A stretch of 64,000 nt of DNA, from NCBI GenBank assembly GCA_025928155.1, contig JAICKC010000007.1:1-64000 (forward strand), given 5' to 3'. The notes under the pieces are model-generated. The model was given only the letters and a program-made list of their open reading frames with translations, was not told the DNA's origin and searched no databases. The position numbers were made by a program, and so were the translations under genes. Below, one piece after another: positions 1-7,764 of the stretch (positions within the stretch are counted from its first letter, which is position 1; the number at the start of each line of letters is the position of its first letter). The stretch is from Candidatus Saccharimonadota bacterium. GTDB lineage: Bacteria > Patescibacteriota > Saccharimonadia > Saccharimonadales > UBA4665.

Positions 1-2
1 CA

Positions 3-128
3 CTGCCGTCTAATCCGTTTGGTCCTGGTCAGCAGATGATGCCTCCGCCTCCGCCTGGTTCGATGCCTGCTGTTGGCGGTGGCGCTCCGCCTGTACCACC
101 CCCGTTTGTGCCTCCTTTGCCTCAATAA
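3..128 (+). CDS. C-terminal end of a proline-rich protein (partial)
   Basis: An open frame enters from the left edge and ends with TAA at 126-128. The 41 visible residues are almost entirely Pro, Gly, Met and small residues, with a run of five prolines, as in a disordered surface or secretion-system tail. The large ATPase at 60060-63005 has a similar Pro/Ala/Gly-rich tail, but no homology can be claimed. Too little is present to name the protein. Confidence 0.5.
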   Translation: MPSNPFGPGQQMMPPPPPGSMPAVGGGAPPVPPPFVPPLPQ

Positions 129-197
129 GTTTTCTGTAAGGCGCACTCGTTGAGTTGTCGCAACTATTCTAAGGTGGGTTGTGATAGCCTATTAGGT

Positions 198-887
198 ATG
201 CAAGGAGTTTTGTTAGTAGACAAGCCTAAGGGCTGGACGAGCTTTGACGTAGTGAACTACGTGCGCCGGCGGGTGGCGGCAGCCGAGGGTAAAAAGCCCA
301 AAAACGTACGCGTAGGGCACACCGGCACGCTAGACCCACTGGCGACTGGTTTGCTGGTGTTGTTGGTGGGCAAGGAGTATACCCGCCGAGCGACAGATCT
401 GACCAAGCTCGATAAGTCCTACGATGTGACGATGAAGCTGGGCGAAGTGAGCTCTACTGGCGACGAAGAAGGCGAAAAAACATCTGTATCTGATACTGTT
501 CCGGGCGAAGCGGCCATTCTGGAGGCTTTGCAGAGCTTCGAGGGTCAGATTATGCAGGTGCCGCCGGTCTTTAGCGCCATGAAGATAAACGGCCAACGGG
601 CATATAAACTCGCCCGCGAGGGCAAAGAAGTGATACTGGAAGCGCGGCCCGTACAGATTTATAGTAATGAGCTGACTTCTTATACGCACCCCTTTGTGAA
701 GTTCACGAGCGGAGTTGGCAGCGGCACATACATCCGCTCTCTGGTGGAAGACCTAGGCAAGGCGCTCGGCACGGGAGCTTACATGTCGGATCTTCGCCGT
801 ACTCGTGTCGGGCAGTTTGATATAGCCGACGCGCAGCTTACGAGCGACTCGAAGTTGCTTGACGGCTTGGCATCACTCGATTCGTAG
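198..887 (+). CDS. truB: tRNA pseudouridine(55) synthase TruB
   Basis: The product (229 aa) converts U55 of the T-loop of tRNAs to pseudouridine. The N-terminus LLVDKPKGWTSFDVV is the TruB signature, and GHTGTLDPLATGLL carries the catalytic Asp (about residue 46). GTYIRSLVEDLG, near the C-terminus of the catalytic domain, is also typical. Length is on the short side, so the C-terminal PUA domain is reduced or absent. I chose ATG 198 over an upstream TTG at 150 because family homology begins immediately after it; no strong ribosome binding site is seen. The preceding gene ends at 128, so truB could be co-transcribed with it. Family identification is firm. Confidence 0.95.
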   Translation: MQGVLLVDKPKGWTSFDVVNYVRRRVAAAEGKKPKNVRVGHTGTLDPLATGLLVLLVGKEYTRRATDLTKLDKSYDVTMKLGEVSSTGDEEGEKTSVSDTVPGEAAILEALQSFEGQIMQVPPVFSAMKINGQRAYKLAREGKEVILEARPVQIYSNELTSYTHPFVKFTSGVGSGTYIRSLVEDLGKALGTGAYMSDLRRTRVGQFDIADAQLTSDSKLLDGLASLDS

Positions 888-897
888 TAGAATTTTA

Positions 898-926
898 TTG
901 ACATAAAGTAAACTCTATGATATGAT
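898..926 (+). promoter_or_regulatory. sigma-70 promoter of the 968 gene
   Basis: TTGACA at 898-903, a 17-nt spacer and TATGAT at 921-926. It lies just after the truB stop and about 40 nt before the next ATG, leaving a leader with a purine-rich ribosome binding site (AAAGGGAAG). Confidence 0.75.
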
Positions 927-967
927 ACAATCATCCCAATCAAAATAAAGGGAAGCTGAAGCTCAAA

Positions 968-1435
968 ATGGCTGTCGACTCATATCTCCACACATTTGTC
1001 CCGCGAACTGCCCTGGAAGATCCCGCGGCCTTCGACAAGGCTCACCGAGCGGCATATGGTACCACTGAACCGGCAGTGAGGGGTGCGGCTCTGACGAGCC
1101 TTGTAGAAGGCACGCGATTGGTCGATGGCGCTACTTTGGCGGATCGTATCCTTGAAGAAGCTGTAGCTGCGGAGAAGGTGGACACTGCTGCTGATCGGCT
1201 GAGAAGCTTGCAGGATATGTCAGATATGATACTGGACGTTACTCTTGACCCGGAAACCACAGAGGTCGTCGGTGTACACAAGAGAACTAGTGTAGCTGGC
1301 CCTAGCTCGCGCGAGGTTGCGCTTACGCGAAGGTCACTCCAGCGCATTCCCTCAGGGCCGGCCCAGAATGCTCTCTCGGGGGGTGCCAATCCTGGCAGCT
1401 TGCGACCGGGTGATGGGGTGGTTAAAATCGCCTAA
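968..1435 (+). CDS. hypothetical protein, 155 aa
   Basis: I do not recognise this protein. It is soluble and acidic in the first two thirds, with an Ala-rich helical stretch (about residues 35-85) and a more basic, Gly/Ser/Pro-rich C-terminus from about residue 110. No signal peptide, membrane segment or cysteine pattern is visible. It has its own near-consensus promoter (898-926) and a purine-rich ribosome binding site, so it is likely expressed as a single gene between truB and rpsO. It could be a lineage-specific orphan. Confidence 0.7.
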   Translation: MAVDSYLHTFVPRTALEDPAAFDKAHRAAYGTTEPAVRGAALTSLVEGTRLVDGATLADRILEEAVAAEKVDTAADRLRSLQDMSDMILDVTLDPETTEVVGVHKRTSVAGPSSREVALTRRSLQRIPSGPAQNALSGGANPGSLRPGDGVVKIA

Positions 1436-1458
1436 GCTGCACTTCCGCAGTTTCAGGC

Positions 1459-1487
1459 TTGCTTCTCGGGGTGGGAGGTAGTACAAT
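1459..1487 (+). promoter_or_regulatory. promoter of rpsO
   Basis: TTGCTT at 1459-1464, 17-nt spacer, TACAAT at 1482-1487, placing the start of transcription about 45 nt before rpsO. The rpsO ATG at 1538 follows an AGGAG ribosome binding site at 1530-1534. Confidence 0.6.
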
Positions 1488-1537
1488 AGACGGTAACGCC
1501 ATCACAAAACCTCTTTAATTAACAGACTAGGAGTTAC

Positions 1538-1804
1538 ATGATCTCGACAGAGAAGAAGACGGGCATTGTCAAAGATTTACAGGCAAGCAAAAACGACACT
1601 GGCAGCGCCACTGTGCAGGTTGGTATTTTTACCGAGCGGATTAAGGAACTCACCGAGCACCTTAAGGCCAACAAAAAAGATTTCGCGGCTCGCCGCGGCC
1701 TGTTGCAGCTCGTCGGTAAGCGTAAGCGCTTGCTGCAGTACATTGCGGCTCGCGACGGCCAGGCGTACCTGGATCTCATTCAGAAGCTCGGCATTCGCCG
1801 CTAA
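1538..1804 (+). CDS. rpsO: 30S ribosomal protein S15
   Basis: Full-length S15 (88 aa, the usual size), which binds 16S rRNA helices 20-22 early in assembly of the small-subunit platform. The central region containing RITELT-type residues (here ERIKELTEHL) and the C-terminal GLLQLVGKRKRLLQY segment are diagnostic. The ATG is preceded by AGGAG at a good distance. It stands immediately upstream of pnp, the same rpsO-pnp order as in E. coli. A structured spacer separates the two genes. Confidence 0.97.
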   Translation: MISTEKKTGIVKDLQASKNDTGSATVQVGIFTERIKELTEHLKANKKDFAARRGLLQLVGKRKRLLQYIAARDGQAYLDLIQKLGIRR

Positions 1805-1821
1805 TTTCTGTGCTTAAACCA

Positions 1822-1933
1822 GGTGCCCCGCAAATTTCGAGGCACCGAGCTTGTGCACATTAATAGTTCTCGTACGTGGGTAGGGACCAGATATATAGCT
1901 CGTTATGTTTACAGCACAAGGTGAGCCATATAT
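1822..1933 (+). promoter_or_regulatory. structured spacer/leader between rpsO and pnp
   Basis: Two inverted repeats lie in the 175-nt gap. GGTGCC (1822-1827) pairs with GGCACC (1841-1846). A longer stem is formed by ATATATAGCTC (1891-1901) and GAGCCATATAT (1923-1933), with one mismatch and a 21-nt loop. No U-tract follows either, so these are not obvious terminators. In E. coli the pnp leader stem-loop is cut by RNase III and PNPase then represses its own mRNA; a similar role here is only inferred from position. Confidence 0.45.
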
Positions 1934-1979
1934 TTGCACCCCGCCCCGGTACTAAGAGCAGAAAGATTTGGTTAAGGCG

Positions 1980-4151
1980 ATGAGTCAAACAGTGAGCCAA
2001 ACGAAAAACAACGCGACCATCAATCCGTACGGTAAAGCCGTTATTACGGTTGAAACGGAATTTTGCGGTCGCAGACTGACGCTTGAGGTCAATCGTGTGG
2101 GCTTCCGCACGACCGCCAGCGTGCTGGTGCGCTACGGTGAAACCGTGGTACTAGGTACTGCGATGCTCGGCGGGATAATTCCAGGTATGGATTACTTCCC
2201 TTTGAGCATTGATTACGAAGAGAAGTTTTACGCCGCCGGTAAGATTAGCGGTTCGCGGTTTATTAAGCGCGAGGGCAAGCCGAGTGATGAGGCGGTGCTG
2301 ATCGGCCGACTCATCGATCGCCCGATCCGCCCCTTATGGCCAAAGGGCTATCGTAATGAGGTGCAGGGTGTGGCGAGCGTGCTGTCTATGGACCCGGCGT
2401 TCCGCCCGGACATGGTGGCCATGATTGCCATGAGCGCTGCCTTTATGCTGACTGGCGCACCGTTTGACGGCCCGGTGGCCGGCGTGCGTGTGGGTATGGA
2501 CGAAAAGGGTAAGTACCAGGCGTTTATGAGTGTTGAAGAGCTGGCGTCTAGCAAGCTCGATCTAGTTGTGGCCGGTACTGACGGCAGAGTGATGATGGTG
2601 GAAGCCGGCGCCAAAGAGGCGACCGAGGACGAAGTAATCAAGGCTATGGAGTTCGCCGTGGAGGCCATCAAGCCTGCTCTGGAAGCCCAGCGTGAGCTCG
2701 CCAAAAAGGTCGGCGTCATCGCCCAGGAATATGAGTTGGCGTTGCCTGATGCAAAGTTCCAGACCGAAGTCGATGTCTGGGTGGAAGGCCGTCTGGGTGC
2801 TGACCTGCGTGCGCCGTACCCGGAGCGCAACGAACTCATCAAGGTTTTGCGCGAGCAGATGCACGACGAGTTTGCCGGCAAGTACGGCGAAGAATATTCT
2901 AACCTGCGCGGCGAATACGACGAAGCACTGCAGCTGGCTATTCACAAAGATGTCCGCAAGGGAATTGTGGAGCACGGCGTCCGTCCGGATGGCCGCAAGC
3001 TGGACGAAATCCGGCCTTTGAGCACCGAAGTCGGCCTGTTGCCGCGGGCACATGGCTCCAGCCTGTTTACGCGCGGTATGACGCAGGGTATGAACATCGT
3101 CACTTTGGCACCTCTGAGTTACGCCCAGATGGTTGACACTATGGAAGTCAGCGACGGCGAGCGCCGCTATATGCACCACTACAATGCGCCGGGCTATACC
3201 GTAGGTGAAGTGCGCCGACTGGGTTCGCCGGGCCGCCGCGAGATTGGCCACGGCTATCTGGCGGAGCGGGCGCTGAGCGCCGTACTGCCGGATGAAGCAG
3301 AATTCCCGTACGCGATTCGCTCGGTGACCGAAATTATGTCTCAGAATGGCTCGACCTCTATGGCTGCGACTTGCAGTAGTTGTTTGGCACTGATGGATGC
3401 GGGCGTGCGGCTTAAAAGCCCAGTTTCAGGTATTGCCATGGGTTTGATGGTTGACGGTGCCAAGGCCTACGTGCTTTCAGATATCGCTGACGCCGAAGAT
3501 TTTGCCGGTGACATGGACTTCAAGGTGACTGGCACAACCAAGGGTATCACTGCATTACAGATGGACATGAAGGTCCACGGTCTGCCGGTAGCGACGCTTA
3601 AAAAGGTGCTGGAGCAGGGCCGGACTGGGCGTGCATTTATACTGGAGCACATGCTGAAGACGCTCGCCGAACCGCGCAAGGATCTAAGCCCGTACGCGCC
3701 GCGCGTCGAAAGCATTACCATTAACCCTGACAAGATCCGTGAGGTGATCGGCAAGGGCGGTGAGACTATCCAGAAGATTACGGCCGAAACCGGCACCGAA
3801 ATTGATATCAAAGATGATGGTACCGTGATGATCGCCAGCCCCGACAAAGAGAAGATCGAAGCTGCCAAGCAGTGGGTACTCAGCATTGTAGAGGAGCCGG
3901 AAGTGGGCAAAATCTACCACGACAAGCCGGTGGTGAGCGTACTGGACTTTGGGGCATTTGTGCAGATTATGCCGGGCAAGGACGGTCTGGTGCACGTCAG
4001 TGAAATCAGTGAGGAGCGCACTGAAAAACCGAGCGACAAGCTCAAAGAAGGCGACAAGGTCACCGTGAAGCTGGTAGCCGTCGACGACCGCGGGCGTTTA
4101 CAGCTCAGCATGAAGGCTGCCGCCCGTGAGCTGAAGGATAAAAAGAAATAG
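1980..4151 (+). CDS. pnp: polyribonucleotide nucleotidyltransferase (PNPase)
   Basis: A 3'-5' phosphorolytic exoribonuclease that degrades mRNA to nucleoside diphosphates. Domain order is complete: first RNase PH-like core (about residues 10-140), helical linker, second core with the catalytic-side motif NGSTSMAATC, then KH (around IREVIGKGGETIQKI) and a C-terminal S1 domain (DFGAFVQIMPGKDGLVHVSEI). About 723 aa is normal. I prefer ATG 1980; an in-frame TTG at 1968 would add four residues. It follows rpsO and is followed after 2 nt by a small membrane-protein gene. Its partner RNase J is encoded two genes downstream, so this stretch concentrates RNA turnover functions. Confidence 0.97.
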   Translation: MSQTVSQTKNNATINPYGKAVITVETEFCGRRLTLEVNRVGFRTTASVLVRYGETVVLGTAMLGGIIPGMDYFPLSIDYEEKFYAAGKISGSRFIKREGKPSDEAVLIGRLIDRPIRPLWPKGYRNEVQGVASVLSMDPAFRPDMVAMIAMSAAFMLTGAPFDGPVAGVRVGMDEKGKYQAFMSVEELASSKLDLVVAGTDGRVMMVEAGAKEATEDEVIKAMEFAVEAIKPALEAQRELAKKVGVIAQEYELALPDAKFQTEVDVWVEGRLGADLRAPYPERNELIKVLREQMHDEFAGKYGEEYSNLRGEYDEALQLAIHKDVRKGIVEHGVRPDGRKLDEIRPLSTEVGLLPRAHGSSLFTRGMTQGMNIVTLAPLSYAQMVDTMEVSDGERRYMHHYNAPGYTVGEVRRLGSPGRREIGHGYLAERALSAVLPDEAEFPYAIRSVTEIMSQNGSTSMAATCSSCLALMDAGVRLKSPVSGIAMGLMVDGAKAYVLSDIADAEDFAGDMDFKVTGTTKGITALQMDMKVHGLPVATLKKVLEQGRTGRAFILEHMLKTLAEPRKDLSPYAPRVESITINPDKIREVIGKGGETIQKITAETGTEIDIKDDGTVMIASPDKEKIEAAKQWVLSIVEEPEVGKIYHDKPVVSVLDFGAFVQIMPGKDGLVHVSEISEERTEKPSDKLKEGDKVTVKLVAVDDRGRLQLSMKAAARELKDKKK

Positions 4152-4153
4152 GT

Positions 4154-4351
4154 ATGTTGGCTCCGCTCGACAAGTTCCATAAGACTCGCGTGGGCTTCGT
4201 GGTTTTTGGTCTTGTCGAGCTAGCTATGGCGTATGGTTTTTTGAGCTGGGCGTTCGACACGGGGAATTTGCTGTTGTGGGCGGTGGCGATAATCCTGGGT
4301 GTAGGCTTTTTGCAGAATGCCGTACATGCAATTGTGGGGGCTAAGCAGTGA
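4154..4351 (+). CDS. small two-helix membrane protein, 65 aa
   Basis: The protein has a short charged N-terminus followed by two hydrophobic segments (about residues 14-33 and 37-58) separated by a short loop, suggesting a hairpin in the membrane. I do not recognise a family. It starts 3 nt after the pnp stop, and its own TGA overlaps the GTG start of the uracil-DNA glycosylase gene, so translation of the three is probably coupled. Real expression is supported by this tight packing. Confidence 0.7.
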   Translation: MLAPLDKFHKTRVGFVVFGLVELAMAYGFLSWAFDTGNLLLWAVAIILGVGFLQNAVHAIVGAKQ

Positions 4352-4932
4352 CCGCAGCAAAAACCAAGGAGCAGTTGCTCGAAGAGCTGAAGGTGCGGAT
4401 TGAGGCTGCCAATGTGACGCCGGAGCTCAAAAAGCAAGCGACTCAGCTGGTGTTTGGTGACGGCAACGCCGAAGCCGACATTATGTTTATCGGCGAAGCG
4501 CCAGGTAAGAACGAAGATGAGCAGGGCAAACCGTTTGTGGGCGCAGCCGGCAAGTTCCTAAACGAAATGCTCGAGATGGTGGGGCTGAAGCGCGCGGACG
4601 TTTACATCACCAACATTGTAAAATACCGGCCGCCAAACAACCGCGACCCGGAGCCGTCTGAAAAGGAGGAATGGCTGCCGTATCTGCGGGAACAATTGGA
4701 TATAATTCAGCCAAAACTGATTATCACTCTAGGCAGGCACAGCATGGATGTGCTGCTGCCCGGGCTGAAAATCAGCCAAGTGCACGGCCAGCCGAAGCGG
4801 TACAAGGATCATGTCTACCTACCGCTGTTTCACCCGGCTGCCGCGTTGTATAACGGGGGAATGCGCCAGACGCTTATAGACGATTTTGCGCTGATTCCCC
4901 AAATTCTCCAGAAAATTACTAACAAGGGATAA
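4348..4932 (+). CDS. uracil-DNA glycosylase, family 4-like, without the Fe-S cysteines
   Basis: The fold is family-4 UDG, which excises uracil from DNA: motif A is GEAPGKNEDEQGKPFVG and motif B is HPAAALYN. The protein (194 aa, GTG start overlapping the previous stop) contains no cysteine at all. Family-4 enzymes normally hold a [4Fe-4S] cluster with four Cys. The positions usually reading YICNVVKCRPP and the later Cys read YITNIVKYRPP and EEW here, and the N-terminal CxxC is absent. Activity is likely because the catalytic motifs are kept, but the cluster must be lost. An inactive derivative is less likely. Confidence 0.9.
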   Translation: MTAAKTKEQLLEELKVRIEAANVTPELKKQATQLVFGDGNAEADIMFIGEAPGKNEDEQGKPFVGAAGKFLNEMLEMVGLKRADVYITNIVKYRPPNNRDPEPSEKEEWLPYLREQLDIIQPKLIITLGRHSMDVLLPGLKISQVHGQPKRYKDHVYLPLFHPAAALYNGGMRQTLIDDFALIPQILQKITNKG

Positions 4933-4958
4933 TTCAGTAGCAACTGAAAGGAAAAAGT

Positions 4959-7016
4959 ATGGATAAACCAAACAACAATACCAGTAGGCCACCCAGGCAA
5001 AATCGCGGTGGCCGCGGCCGTCAGAACGACGGCGGTAAGCCGCAGCAGCCCAACGCCGCTGGCGGCGAGAAAAAAATTAGCCGTGGCGCTGCCGTGCGTG
5101 CCCAGAAGCGTACGCAAATGGACGCCCAGCGCGTGGCTAACCAGTATATGCCGGCTGCCGTGGACGAAAAGCGCCGCGCGAACTTCATTGACGACAGCCC
5201 GCGGCTGAAAATCATTGGCCTGGGGGGCATGGATCACGGTGGTAGCAAAAATACGATACTCGTTGAATACGTGAACGACGCGGTAATTATCGACGCCGGC
5301 AATGACCTTGGCGTGGACTTGCCTGGCATCAATTACGGCATTGCCGACATGGCATACCTGGACAGTATCAAGCACAAGCTCCGCGCCTACGTAATCACAC
5401 ACGGGCATCTTGACCACATCGGTGGCTTGCCGCACATCGTGCCGCAGTATCCGGCACCTATTTACGGCAGCAAGTTCACCATTGGCCGTGTGGAAGAAAT
5501 CTTTGAAAACTTTGGTCTGCCAATGCCGGAAGGCTTTGAGCTGCAGACCGTGACCATGAACGAAACGACGCACGAACGGCTTAAAGTCGGCGAATTTTAC
5601 CTGGAGCTAGTACGGATAACGCACTCCATTCCGGGTTCAACCTGTGTAGTGCTCGATACACCGGTGGGACGCATCATCAACACTGGTGACTTTCGGTTCG
5701 ACCAGAATCCGCTCGACCACGAGCGCAGTGATATTGAGCGCTTGCAAGAGCTTGGCAACGAAGGTGTGCTTGCGCTACTAAGCGAAAGCACTACCGTGGA
5801 GCGCATGGGCCGCACACCTAGTGAGAGCACTATTGAGCAGAGCTTCATTGATCTCATGGACCAGGCACCGGGCCGTATCTTTATTGGTCTCTTCAGTACC
5901 AACATGAATCGTGTGCAGATGATCGTAAATGCCGCCGTACACCACGGTAAGAAGGTGGCTATGGACGGTCGCAGCATGGTGTCCACTCTCGAAATGGCAG
6001 TACGCAACGGCTTCATGAAGATCCCGAAAGGAACCTTCGTGCCGATCGCGAGTGTCGCCAGCCTGCCCGAGGACCAGGTGGTAGTGGTCGCCACTGGCTC
6101 TCAGGGTGAGCCGAGCAGCGCGCTGCAACGCATGGCGAATGGTGAGCACAAGCACGTCAAACTCCACGAAGGAGACACGGTGGTCTTGAGCAGCACGCCA
6201 ATTCCGGAAAGTGGTAATGATGAGCTGATTGGCCAAATGGTCGACAACATGGTACGCATGAACGTACACGTATTTGAGGCGCGCAACCATGACCTAGATC
6301 ACGTCGGGCCTCTGCACGTTTCCGGCCACGCTTCACGAGACGAGTACGCCGAAATGATTCAGTACACCAAACCAAAATTCTTCATCCCCATCTACGGCGC
6401 CTATCGTGTCAAGCAGCGTCACATCGACCTGGCGGTCGAGCAAGGTATACCGCGTGCTAACTGCATGAATGCGCTGAACGGCGAAGTCATGGCTCTGACG
6501 CCCGATAAAATGGAAGTAATCGGCCAGGTGCCGAGTGGTACCATCTTGGTCGACCAGACCGGTGCTATTGTGAACAACGTGGTGGTTAAAGACCGTGTGC
6601 TGCTGGCCGAGGAAGGCCTGGTAGCGGTCGTCATCACCGTGGATAAGAAGAACGGCAACTTGCTGACCAGCCCGGACATTATCAGTCGCGGTTTCATCTA
6701 CATGCGTGAGCAGGAAGAGCTAATGAACGGCTTGCGTAACGAAGTGCGCCGTGCCGTGCAGCAACGATTCAAGCGGATCGATCTCGACCGGTTTAAGGCC
6801 GAACTTAAGGATCACATTACGCACTACCTGTTCGAGCAAACCCAGCGTAGCCCCATCGTCATTCCAGTAGTGAACGTCATCGGCGGCAAAACCGAAAACG
6901 TCAAGACGGTGCATCAGGGCAAAACTAAGACGGCCGAGGAAATTGCTGCCGAGCAACAGGCCCGCTTCCAGCAGATGCGCGAACGGCTGCTTACCCAAGA
7001 CGCAAGAACTGACTAG
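4959..7016 (+). CDS. rnj: ribonuclease J
   Basis: A metallo-beta-lactamase/beta-CASP ribonuclease with 5'-3' exo- and endonuclease activity in mRNA decay and rRNA maturation. The zinc site motif is HGHLDHIGGLPH (about residues 148-159). Downstream are the beta-CASP motifs, including the SGHAS region with its histidine, and a C-terminal domain. At 685 aa it is longer than the common 555 aa because of about 75 residues of basic, Arg/Gly/Gln/Asn-rich N-terminal extension, probably RNA-binding and disordered. The ATG follows GAAAGGAAAAAG. It sits close to pnp. Confidence 0.95.
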   Translation: MDKPNNNTSRPPRQNRGGRGRQNDGGKPQQPNAAGGEKKISRGAAVRAQKRTQMDAQRVANQYMPAAVDEKRRANFIDDSPRLKIIGLGGMDHGGSKNTILVEYVNDAVIIDAGNDLGVDLPGINYGIADMAYLDSIKHKLRAYVITHGHLDHIGGLPHIVPQYPAPIYGSKFTIGRVEEIFENFGLPMPEGFELQTVTMNETTHERLKVGEFYLELVRITHSIPGSTCVVLDTPVGRIINTGDFRFDQNPLDHERSDIERLQELGNEGVLALLSESTTVERMGRTPSESTIEQSFIDLMDQAPGRIFIGLFSTNMNRVQMIVNAAVHHGKKVAMDGRSMVSTLEMAVRNGFMKIPKGTFVPIASVASLPEDQVVVVATGSQGEPSSALQRMANGEHKHVKLHEGDTVVLSSTPIPESGNDELIGQMVDNMVRMNVHVFEARNHDLDHVGPLHVSGHASRDEYAEMIQYTKPKFFIPIYGAYRVKQRHIDLAVEQGIPRANCMNALNGEVMALTPDKMEVIGQVPSGTILVDQTGAIVNNVVVKDRVLLAEEGLVAVVITVDKKNGNLLTSPDIISRGFIYMREQEELMNGLRNEVRRAVQQRFKRIDLDRFKAELKDHITHYLFEQTQRSPIVIPVVNVIGGKTENVKTVHQGKTKTAEEIAAEQQARFQQMRERLLTQDARTD

Positions 7017-7034
7017 CGTTTCGCTGCTGCTTGC

Positions 7035-7040
7035 TATAAT
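7035..7040 (+). promoter_or_regulatory. extended -10 promoter of the 7049 gene
   Basis: TGC-TATAAT, with only 8 nt between the hexamer and the ATG at 7049. Transcription should begin within 1-2 nt of the start codon, so the mRNA is probably leaderless. Confidence 0.65.
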
Positions 7041-7048
7041 GGACGCAT

Positions 7049-7597
7049 ATGGCTGTTCAAACGGCTGGCCTCGCTCGCTATAAATATGCGCGGCAGATGC
7101 TTGTTAAGCGTCTGCTGGTCGTGCTCGGCGTGCTTCTCGTGCTGGCTGTGGCGTTTGTGATGGTGCGCAATATGCGCAAACCAAAGGTGCCAAATCCTGC
7201 CGCGCTCACACCGCAGCTAAGCTATGAAGCAAAGCAGGCTATAGACGTACACCTAATAGGTGGCGCCGTGAGCCAATATGCGGCGGCAAATGGTGAGTTG
7301 CCAATACACCTTTTGGCGGCACCGGACGGCGGCATAGTACTCTGCGGGACGACGTGCAACCCGGCGTTGTATGAAGTGACCGGCTTTGGAGTATACGAGG
7401 CCGCAAATATTAAGATGATTGGTTACCGGGCAGAGCTGGAAGCGCCCGATCCGAGCGCAATGTATCTGGTGCCCGGCGCCGCATGCGGTGACGATGGGCG
7501 CGTGGGGGAACCGAGTTCGGCGCCGCGGGCGATGGTGATTTTGTACGTCGGCACTAAGAGTACTGGTGAGAATACGCCCCGCTGTGTTGTACTATAA
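7049..7597 (+). CDS. membrane-anchored secreted protein, 182 aa
   Basis: An N-terminal basic stretch is followed by one strong hydrophobic helix (about residues 20-40) and then a polar extracytoplasmic domain with four cysteines, two of them close together (CGTTC). This resembles anchored or pilin-like proteins of Patescibacteria, but the prepilin signature (G followed by FTxxE) is missing, so I do not call it a pilin. Two Cys pairs suggest disulfides outside the cell. It has an extended -10 promoter directly in front and is followed by a gap with the ftsK promoter, so it appears to be a single-gene unit. Confidence 0.65.
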   Translation: MAVQTAGLARYKYARQMLVKRLLVVLGVLLVLAVAFVMVRNMRKPKVPNPAALTPQLSYEAKQAIDVHLIGGAVSQYAAANGELPIHLLAAPDGGIVLCGTTCNPALYEVTGFGVYEAANIKMIGYRAELEAPDPSAMYLVPGAACGDDGRVGEPSSAPRAMVILYVGTKSTGENTPRCVVL

Positions 7598-7677
7598 CCT
7601 CCCGTGTGTATGGCACGCTCGAAACGTGCAAGCGAGCTTCCATGTTTCTCCGTGCTGCTCGTATAACCACAAGCAAG

Positions 7678-7706
7678 TTGACAAAAGTTGTAATTTTGGC
7701 TATAAT
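7678..7706 (+). promoter_or_regulatory. perfect consensus sigma-70 promoter of ftsK
   Basis: TTGACA (7678-7683), exactly 17 nt, TATAAT (7701-7706). Both hexamers match the consensus fully. Transcription would begin near 7713, giving a leader of about 50 nt before the ftsK ATG. Confidence 0.85.
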
Positions 7707-7764
7707 TTATTACGCTTACACTTAAAATTGGTATACTATATCGTATAGCGAGATAAAAACTGCA

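Noticed and set aside
7566-7748. 60-codon frame overlapping the end of the 7049 gene
   Set aside because: It crosses the consensus ftsK promoter and has no ribosome binding site.
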